Assembly (NCBI GenBank): GCA_958295515.1
Contig: CATQGW010000001.1
Location: 1,222,564 to 1,286,563, forward strand
Source: an uncultured Dehalococcoidia bacterium
Lineage (GTDB): Bacteria; Chloroflexota; Dehalococcoidia; Bin125
Direction: 5' to 3'
Length of the DNA: 64,000 nt
Under the pieces are notes generated by a model that searched no databases, was not told where the DNA came from, and saw only the letters and a list, made by a program, of their open reading frames with translations. Shown one piece after another: positions 57,193 through 64,000 of this stretch. Position 1 is the stretch's first letter. Each line of letters starts with the position of its first letter. The position numbers and the translations under genes were made by a program.

Positions 57193-60100
57193 CGCAAGAT
57201 GAGCGGTAACGGGATCGCAGCCATGATCGGCTCGGCGTCGATTCCGCGAACGATCAGGATCCGCTCGCCCCAGCGCAGCAACCGACGCTCGCCGGGATCG
57301 TCGATCGGGATGTAGTCCCAATGACGGCCAGGTTCGTCCTGCACGCCAACGCCGATCACCGAAGAATCGAGCGAAGCTGCGAACGCCTGGGCTGTGATCC
57401 ACGTCGCGCCGTCGAACCGAAGCGGGGTGACGCCAGGCCAAAGCGCGACGTCACGCATCGGCAATGCGACGAACGCGATCGCCGTCGGGATGGTCATTTG
57501 CAGGCTCGCCGTATCACCGTTCCGCTCGTACTCGACGCGGCGCAGGGTGCCGCTCTGCAAGTCGAGGACCACCGCTGCGAGCGGTGTCTCCGAGTCTGGC
57601 AGCGGCAACTCAAGCAGTACAGTCGCGCTGCCGTCGAGCGGCGTGCCGCGCCGGTCGGTCAGATCGGCGCGCCATACGCTCAGCACCGCGAGGCGTTCGG
57701 AATCCCGCTCCCAGGCCCAGTCGGTGGGAATGTCGAACAGCTTGCCCAACAGTGCGCGGTGTCCGACGCGCCGCACCTCGATCTGTGCCTCGCGCACGCT
57801 CTTGGGCAGCTTCATCTGCCGGAGCGTGAGTGCAGGCGCGCCGAGCTCGTGCGCCACGCGATCCCAGCGCCGCGCTGTTGCGTCCAATACGGCGTAGACG
57901 CCGCCGCGCCAGGCGAGTTCACGTACGAGCTCGCGCCGCAGCGCAAGCCCGAGCGATTGCGATGGATCGTTGAGCGCTCGTACCGCCGCGGCCACCACGC
58001 GACCGTCCAACGTGGCCGCCAACCGCGTGCGATTCTCTACTTCGATCTCGAATGACTCCATCAGCTTGCCGTCGGTGTCACGCACGCCGTCGTCGGAGCG
58101 TGGGGCGTATCGCAGCGTAACGAATTCACGAGCGGTGATCCGATACATAAAGCGGAACGTCGCGCTTCGCTCCGACCACGCGATGGACACGATATTGGCA
58201 GCACGCCGGCCCGCGGTCACCTCGAACCAGTCAGCTTGAGCCATGCCGGCCGCGACAGGTTCGCTGAACTCCACAGTGAGTGTTCGACCGTCGGCCATCG
58301 CGTATAGCGGCGTCGGCGGCAGTCGCGTCAAGTTCTGCGCAACCGCAGCGAACCCGGCGACGCGGTGGCCGGCGATGCCGCGCAGCGAACTGCTGCCGCT
58401 GCTCCTCGGTGAGTACGACACCACGACTCGCTCATCGGCGTCAGGCGCGCCCGGCGACGCGAGCACCAGGCTCACGGTTGAGCCGCTCACGCCCACCGCA
58501 GCAACGCGAATGCGCTCGCGCCCCGCGACGAACCACCACGACCGAGGCGGTACATGGCGCGGCGACAGTGGCCGATCGAAGGATATGCCCACCACTTCAT
58601 GGGCCACCACGACGCGCGTGACGGTGGGCGCCGAACCACGGTCCACAACACCGATCGTGAAGCCCTCCGCTGGAGTACCGCGCAGGTCGCGCAGCGCGGC
58701 GCGAGCGCCCGGCGTGTAGGTCAGCCGTATACGCGAGTCAGTCCCTGCGCCTGGTTCCGCCAGCCGCAATGTTATCGTCGCACCATTGATCCCGGTTACC
58801 TCAACGACCGCCGGCGCTCGGGTGATCGAGAAATCGCCCACCGTCGGCAGAGACTCGCCGTCGAGCGGCTTGTTGAAGGTGACCACCAGCTCGGTCAATC
58901 TCACTTCGGCCGACACGGCGCGCGGCCCAAGTGCGGTGGCGTTCATCGCTTCGATATTGAAGGATGCGAGCGCGTTCGCCGTACCGTCACGCAGATGGTC
59001 GGCTCTCGACGGCTTGGTGTACTGCACCTGCACTGTTGATCCCTCCACCACCCGCCTGGCCAACGTCAAGCTCAACTCCGCGCCCGCGAGTTGCGCGTTG
59101 GTCGCAGCGACCGTGCCGTCCGTGTCGCTTACCACAAAGTCGTCTGCGTCAACGACGCCAACCAGACCCTGATCAAAGGTGACCGTCATCCGGTCGCCGA
59201 CCACTTCCGCCTGCACGACCATCGGCACGGTGTCGGTGACGTTGTCGACCTCGATATCGAATGCCCGCACAGCGCGGCTCTCGCCGTCAAGCAGCGCCAT
59301 CGTCTCAGGAGGAGTGTATGCAACCCGCACCGAAGCGCCTTCCGGCATCGCGGCACTCAGGCCGAGGGTCAGTGTTGAGCCCGAGGGCGTGGCCGAATCA
59401 ACGATGACTGGATCGCCGCCGTTCGAGACGGTGAAACTCGCAGGAGCCGGCGCTGCGGCGCTCAGTGCGGCGTCGAACGTGATTCCCAGCGTCGCGCCAT
59501 CCACCTGCGCCGCGGTGGGTTGGGCGGCCGTTGCGTTGGGAACATCACGCCGGTCGAACGATTTTGCGTCATGTGGCATACCTGAAGCGGCGGTGAGCGG
59601 ATGTTCTGTCTGCAACTGATACTTGATCTCCACACGTTGACCGACAGAAACGCCCGCGGACAACCGGATATACACGACGCCGTCTCGCACCGTCGTGTCC
59701 GCGAATGCTCGCTCTACATTGTCGACCCAGACACGGAATGCGTTGAGCGGTTCGCCGATGTCGTTGAGATACGGCGGTCCCGGCCCGTTTACGAGCGGTT
59801 GGTCGAACTCCAATGTGATCAGGTCAAAGTCGATCGATGCGGTCTCGACAATCGGTGCAGTGTCAACGTTGTTCGTGACGGCGATGCTGAAGTTCGCAAC
59901 GGCGAGGCCGCCCTGGTCGGCGTCCAACAGCCGCACCGCGCCCGCCGCCGGCGCATAGCGCAAAGTGATCGTGTCGAGTTCATGCACCGGTTCGTTGGTG
60001 GTGAAGCTCAGTGTGACGGATGCACCGCTGATCCCGACTGAATCGATCTCCGCGTCGCTCCCGTCTAACGACAATGCGTCCTTGAGTGAACCGCTGCCGG

Positions 60101-63100
60101 TTGCCAGGGCTACCGCCTCGCTCATTGTGAGCGTCAAACTGCCACCCTCTCCGTCGGCAACTGCCGATTGCGCCACGGGCGCGGTGTCGGTCGCGTTCTG
60201 AACATCTATAGAGAACGCTGCTGCGTCGTTGCCGGTCAGGTCGCGAATACGATTGCCTGTGCCGAGGCTGTACGAGAGCCGCAGTGCGTCCCCATCTCCG
60301 ACCGGCGCGGCAAGTGTCAACGTGACCTCACTGCCGCTGATCGCAACAGCACTGGCGGTCGCACCGTTGGTCAATGTGAACGCCGTCGCCGCCGGCTTGG
60401 AGGTCGCATCGATCGGTTGATCGAACGCGATGGTCAGCGAAGCGCCATTGACCGTCGCGCTCACCACAGCGGGCGTAGTGTCGGTCAGGTTCGTCAGCGC
60501 AAAGTTGCTGATCGAGGCTGCGTTCCCCTGCTGATCGCGCAGATACTTCAACCCCGGCTGCGCGGCGAGCTCCGCCGCCGTTGGTGCGGCATAGGTAAGC
60601 GCGACGACCGCGCCTTCTGCCACCGCCGCATCCAGCGTGAGTTCCAGCGAGCCGGTCTTGGCCGTATCGTCGTTGCGGAGCCGAACGGCTGTTGCACTCG
60701 CAGTCGTCCCCGACAGAGAGAACTTGGCCGCCAGAGGCACGCTGCTGAGGTCAAGCGGCTGGTCGAATGTGACAACGACGGTGCTCCCGTCGACACTGCC
60801 GGCGGTTGCGGTCGGCGCGGTGTCAGTCGTGTTCTCAGCGGCCACGGAGAACGCGGCAACCACGTTTCCCTCGGGATCCTCGAAGCCCGTAGCACCACCG
60901 GTCCGGACATACTTGATCGTAATCGCCGCACCTTCACGCACATTACCGCTGAGCGACAGAGCAACGACGCCGAGTCCGGTCAACGCGTCGTTCTGAACGG
61001 CAACGGACTCGACTGTCCTCGTGCTTCCCTCGAGAGAGAACAGCGTCGCTACCGGAACCTTGGTCGTGTTCAGATCCTGATCGAACGTGATGGTCGCCCG
61101 ATTAAGCTGGACAACGGCCGCCGCAACGACCGGCGTGGTGTCGGTCTGGTTCTCGACTGCAACGCTCGACATCGCGGGCACCTCTGCGCCATTGGAGCCC
61201 TTCAGGCGCTGCGCCGCTGATGCCGGCGGGCTGTAGAACAACGTCGGCGTGGCCGTCTCATGTACCGCAGCTGCGAGCCGCAGGGTGACGGTGCGATTGC
61301 TGACTGCGACACTGGAGACCGTCGCGAAGTTGATCGTGAACGCTGACTTGGGTGGTGTCGCTTGCGCGTCAAGTGCGATGTCGAATGTGAGTACGAGCGA
61401 GTCTCCGTCCACGGTTGCGGACTGAAGCGCCGGCGCCGTTTGGTTGGCAACCGTAAGCGGTCCGAATGAGTCGGTTAGCAAGCTGGACGAGTCCTGTATC
61501 CCGCCAGTTGCAGGCTTCGTGTAGGACACAGTAACAGCGTCTGCTGCGGTCACGGCCTGTGCGAGCGTCAACGTGACCTGCGAACCGCCAATCGCAACAG
61601 CCTCGACGGTGACGGGTGATCCGCCGACCGATACGGCGAACGAAGCCGCCGTGACGGTCGCCGCTGCGTCGAGCGCCTGGTCGAACGTGATCGTCAGTGC
61701 AGCCCCGTCGATCGCTGCGCCGGTGGGCGACGGCGCATAATCGACCTGGTTTTCAGCGGAGATCGAGAAGGTTGCCACGCCGAGCTGCCCCTGATCCGCA
61801 TCGCGCAGAACGTTGGTTCCCGTGGCGGCGTAGGCGACGGAGATGACCTCTCCTTCTTTGACCGACGTGCCGAGCGTCAGTGTCACAGCCGCACCGCTTA
61901 CCGCGACGCTGCTGATCGCGGCGGTCGTGCCGGTGAGAGTGAACTGGCTTGAAGGCGGCAGATCGTTCGTCGCCTCACTCAACGCCTCGCTGAACGCGAT
62001 GGTGAGCGTGACGCCATCCGACGCGATTGTCGCTGACGTTGCGGCAGGCGCATTGTCGGTGCCGTTAACCGGCGAGGTCGTGAATGATGCAACTGCGTTG
62101 CCGGTTGCATCCTGTAATCCGCCGCTGGCCGGCTTCGTGTACTGGACCTGAATTGACGCGCCGTCGGCGGCCCCTGTGCTGAGCGTGACCGTGGCGACCT
62201 TGCCGTTGATTGCGACACTCGCTGCGCTCGTTCCGGTGATCGTGAACTGCGCAGCGACATTCGTGAACGCCGTATTGAGCGCCTGGTCGAATGTCAGTGT
62301 TAGCGTCGCGCCGTCAACCGCGCTCGCGGTGACGACAGGCGCAGTGTCTGTCTGGTTCACCAGAGTGATGCTGAACTGCGCGACCTCGTTGTCGGTGTCA
62401 TCCTGTAGCGCGGTGGTCGTCGGAACCGTGTACGCCAACGTAGCAGCTGCGTCCTCCGCGACAGGTGACGCGAGCGTCAAGGTAAGCGTGTTTCCGTTGA
62501 TAGCGATGCTTTCGATGCCGATGGTGGATGGTCCGACTGCGAATGCCGTTGCCGCGGGCACGTTCGCCGAATCCAGCGCTTGGTCGAACGTCACGTGTAC
62601 CGTGGCCAGGTTGATAGTTGCGCGAGATACGACGGGAGTCGTGTCAGTCGTGTTGTCGACATCGCGTTCGGCGACAGCGCCCAGCCGCACGCCGTTGGCA
62701 CCTTCGATGCCGTTCGCTTCGTCGCCCGGCGGTGTGTAAGCGATGCGAACCGCGGCGCCCTCGGCGACGGGCGCGCTCAGAGTGAGTTGTACCGTGCTGC
62801 CGCTTACGGCCACCGAGCTTGCTGTGGCGCCGGTGAGCGAAAAGTCGGCGACATTTGGTGAAACCGTCGTATCCAGCGCAGTGTCGAACTGTAGTGTGAG
62901 CGTTGAGCCGTTGACTGTGGCTGATGTCAACAGCGGCGGGCTCTGGTTTGTGACTGACTGGTTGGTGAACGGTGCAACAATCGAGCCGTCGGTGCCGCTG
63001 AGTTGATTTGTGGCTGGAAGCTTGTACGTCAGCGTGATGGTCTGGTCGCCGGCAATCGATGCGGCCAGGCCGAGCGATACCTGGCTGGCCGAGATTGCGA

Positions 63101-64000
63101 CCGAAGACACGTTGATGGTTTGTTCGCCTGCGGTGACGGTGAAGGAGGATGTTACGGGCGTGGCGGTCCGGTCGAGTGTTGCGCTGAATGTGATGCGGAG
63201 CTTATCGCCGGTCGCTGTGGCCGATGAGACGGACGGGCCTTGCCTTGAGCGGTTGGTCACGTTGATCGTGAAGTTTGAGACGGCGTTGGCAGTGGCATCC
63301 TGGAGCGGCTTGCTGCTGTCGGCGGTGTATGTCAGCTGGAGCGTTGTGGCGGGCAGGATGCAGCATGCGACCGACAGTGTGACTGTCTTGCCGCTGATCG
63401 ATACGGCCGTCACTGTCGGAGCGCTGCTGCCGAGGCTGAATGCGGTCTTTGGAGGCGTCGAGGTGGTGTCGAGGTTCTGGTCGAACACGATTGCGACGGA
63501 GCGTTCCACAGCTGTTGCCGAGGAAGCGACGGGCGTTGTGTCGGTGTTGTTCGTCGCGGTCTTGGAGAACGCCGCGACGGTCAGGCCGTACTGGTCGTGC
63601 AGCTTTGCGGATGCAGAGGGCGTGTAAGCGACAGTCACAGCTGCGCCCTCGCGGAATGCCTGCGCAGCGGTGAGCAGCAGCTTGCCGTTTTGGACCGTTG
63701 CGCCGCTGGCTGTTGCGCTGTTGATCATGAAGGCGGCGACGGCGGTGGTGGATGCGGAGGACAGGGCGCGGTTGAATGAGATAGTCACGGTGGTTCCGTT
63801 AGCGACGGCTGTGGCCACGGTTGGCGCTGCGGGCGTGTTGTTCGTTGCATCGAGCGTGAATGCGGCGATGGAGCGATTGCTGGTGTCCTGCAGCGGATTG
63901 GTTGCCGGAACGGTATAGGCAACTCGTACCTGCGCCGTGCGACTTACTGGCGTTGAGAGACGAAGCGTCAACATGGATGCGCTGGCGGAGACGCTGGATA
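57189..64000 (-). CDS. Giant SWM-repeat surface protein (5' end outside the window)
   Basis: At least 2,261 residues; the frame is still open at the right edge and the first visible residues are mid-repeat, so the true start lies beyond. About 20 repeats of ~95 residues have the pattern TDTTPVV-x-SATVNG, LTITFDQALD, A-F-x-L, VTLTLA-x-VAEGA, V-YTKPATG-LQD, GN-VASF. These match the SWM/cadherin-like beta repeats of surface and gliding proteins. The last ~330 residues are different: a helical part (GVYAVLDATARRWDRVAHEL, LPKSVREAQIEVRRVG) and a beta-rich end with several Trp. No LPXTG or other anchor is seen at the C-terminus. Function is probably adhesion or surface structure. Confidence 0.85.
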   Translation of the reverse strand, partial: SSVSASASMLTLRLSTPVSRTAQVRVAYTVPATNPLQDTSNRSIAAFTLDATNNTPAAPTVATAVANGTTVTISFNRALSSASTTAVAAFMINSATASGATVQNGKLLLTAAQAFREGAAVTVAYTPSASAKLHDQYGLTVAAFSKTATNNTDTTPVASSATAVERSVAIVFDQNLDTTSTPPKTAFSLGSSAPTVTAVSISGKTVTLSVACCILPATTLQLTYTADSSKPLQDATANAVSNFTINVTNRSRQGPSVSSATATGDKLRITFSATLDRTATPVTSSFTVTAGEQTINVSSVAISASQVSLGLAASIAGDQTITLTYKLPATNQLSGTDGSIVAPFTNQSVTNQSPPLLTSATVNGSTLTLQFDTALDTTVSPNVADFSLTGATASSVAVSGSTVQLTLSAPVAEGAAVRIAYTPPGDEANGIEGANGVRLGAVAERDVDNTTDTTPVVSRATINLATVHVTFDQALDSANVPAATAFAVGPSTIGIESIAINGNTLTLTLASPVAEDAAATLAYTVPTTTALQDDTDNEVAQFSITLVNQTDTAPVVTASAVDGATLTLTFDQALNTAFTNVAAQFTITGTSAASVAINGKVATVTLSTGAADGASIQVQYTKPASGGLQDATGNAVASFTTSPVNGTDNAPAATSATIASDGVTLTIAFSEALSEATNDLPPSSQFTLTGTTAAISSVAVSGAAVTLTLGTSVKEGEVISVAYAATGTNVLRDADQGQLGVATFSISAENQVDYAPSPTGAAIDGAALTITFDQALDAAATVTAASFAVSVGGSPVTVEAVAIGGSQVTLTLAQAVTAADAVTVSYTKPATGGIQDSSSLLTDSFGPLTVANQTAPALQSATVDGDSLVLTFDIALDAQATPPKSAFTINFATVSSVAVSNRTVTLRLAAAVHETATPTLFYSPPASAAQRLKGSNGAEVPAMSSVAVENQTDTTPVVAAAVVQLNRATITFDQDLNTTKVPVATLFSLEGSTRTVESVAVQNDALTGLGVVALSLSGNVREGAAITIKYVRTGGATGFEDPEGNVVAAFSVAAENTTDTAPTATAGSVDGSTVVVTFDQPLDLSSVPLAAKFSLSGTTASATAVRLRNDDTAKTGSLELTLDAAVAEGAVVALTYAAPTAAELAAQPGLKYLRDQQGNAASISNFALTNLTDTTPAVVSATVNGASLTIAFDQPIDATSKPAATAFTLTNGATASAVAISGSEVTLTLAAPVGDGDALRLSYSLGTGNRIRDLTGNDAAAFSIDVQNATDTAPVAQSAVADGEGGSLTLTMSEAVALATGSGSLKDALSLDGSDAEIDSVGISGASVTLSFTTNEPVHELDTITLRYAPAAGAVRLLDADQGGLAVANFSIAVTNNVDTAPIVETASIDFDLITLEFDQPLVNGPGPPYLNDIGEPLNAFRVWVDNVERAFADTTVRDGVVYIRLSAGVSVGQRVEIKYQLQTEHPLTAASGMPHDAKSFDRRDVPNATAAQPTAAQVDGATLGITFDAALSAAAPAPASFTVSNGGDPVIVDSATPSGSTLTLGLSAAMPEGASVRVAYTPPETMALLDGESRAVRAFDIEVDNVTDTVPMVVQAEVVGDRMTVTFDQGLVGVVDADDFVVSDTDGTVAATNAQLAGAELSLTLARRVVEGSTVQVQYTKPSRADHLRDGTANALASFNIEAMNATALGPRAVSAEVRLTELVVTFNKPLDGESLPTVGDFSITRAPAVVEVTGINGATITLRLAEPGAGTDSRIRLTYTPGARAALRDLRGTPAEGFTIGVVDRGSAPTVTRVVVAHEVVGISFDRPLSPRHVPPRSWWFVAGRERIRVAAVGVSGSTVSLVLASPGAPDADERVVVSYSPRSSGSSSLRGIAGHRVAGFAAVAQNLTRLPPTPLYAMADGRTLTVEFSEPVAAGMAQADWFEVTAGRRAANIVSIAWSERSATFRFMYRITAREFVTLRYAPRSDDGVRDTDGKLMESFEIEVENRTRLAATLDGRVVAAAVRALNDPSQSLGLALRRELVRELAWRGGVYAVLDATARRWDRVAHELGAPALTLRQMKLPKSVREAQIEVRRVGHRALLGKLFDIPTDWAWERDSERLAVLSVWRADLTDRRGTPLDGSATVLLELPLPDSETPLAAVVLDLQSGTLRRVEYERNGDTASLQMTIPTAIAFVALPMRDVALWPGVTPLRFDGATWITAQAFAASLDSSVIGVGVQDEPGRHWDYIPIDDPGERRLLRWGERILIVRGIDAEPIMAAIPLPLILR

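Overview
The window is a 64 kb piece of a GC-rich bacterial chromosome, made mostly of single-copy housekeeping genes with a few secreted or surface proteins between them. The gene set (class II eukaryote-like glycyl-tRNA synthetase, membrane pyrophosphatase, family 4 uracil-DNA glycosylase, RNase J, YqhQ/DUF1385 next to rpmE, zinc-ribbon protein next to RNase HI) and the style of the secreted proteins suggest Chloroflexota, possibly Dehalococcoidia/SAR202-like. That placement is from memory and is not proven here. No tRNA, rRNA, CRISPR array, prophage or intact transposon was seen.

0-21.4 kb. The window opens with the tail of ligA. A leftward block follows: ftsH, rplU, rpmA, rpmE, DUF1385. 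A rightward block then holds rnhB, yraN, two FmdB zinc-ribbon genes, and a small DUF5678-like gene followed by a retropepsin-like protease. Part of that last cassette is duplicated and decayed just downstream. Next come hppA, a periplasmic binding protein, glyS, a leftward ferredoxin and uvrA, polA, a DUF6159 membrane protein and fpg (mutM).

21.4-41 kb. The + strand changes by eye from C-rich to G-rich at about 21.4-21.5 kb, whatever the gene orientation. A large FG-GAP-type secreted protein starts here with a G12 tract that leaves its best start out of frame, so it is a phase-variation candidate. A four-gene operon follows (zinc-ribbon protein, SDR, nitrilase, S58 N-terminal-nucleophile hydrolase), then a Schlafen-type ATP-binding regulator, surE, yebC-ruvC-ruvA, uvrB, a class III adenylate cyclase behind a long leader with a terminator, birA, a class III aminotransferase, a MurE-like ligase and the RNase P RNA.

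41-64 kb. A secreted zinc metallopeptidase and a 14-repeat RCC1-like protein share a small tandem domain that also occurs in the binding protein at 10 kb. Leftward genes follow for RNase HI, a catalytically degenerate serine recombinase, a coiled-coil zinc-ribbon protein and a small coiled-coil membrane protein. A rightward run comes next: DUF177, rpmF, fabD, nusB read in frame into acpP, tatA, tatC, a uracil-DNA glycosylase, RNase J and ftsK. The window ends inside a leftward gene for a very large protein of about 20 SWM-type beta repeats.

At least nine copies of a short palindromic intergenic repeat (arms such as ATTCCCGC/GCGGGAAT or ATACCCGC/GCGGGTAT) are scattered between genes. Copies left of 21.4 kb whose polarity can be read face one way and those from 21.4 kb rightwards face the other. 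Several genes have a TAnnCT hexamer exactly six bases before ATG, which suggests leaderless transcripts.
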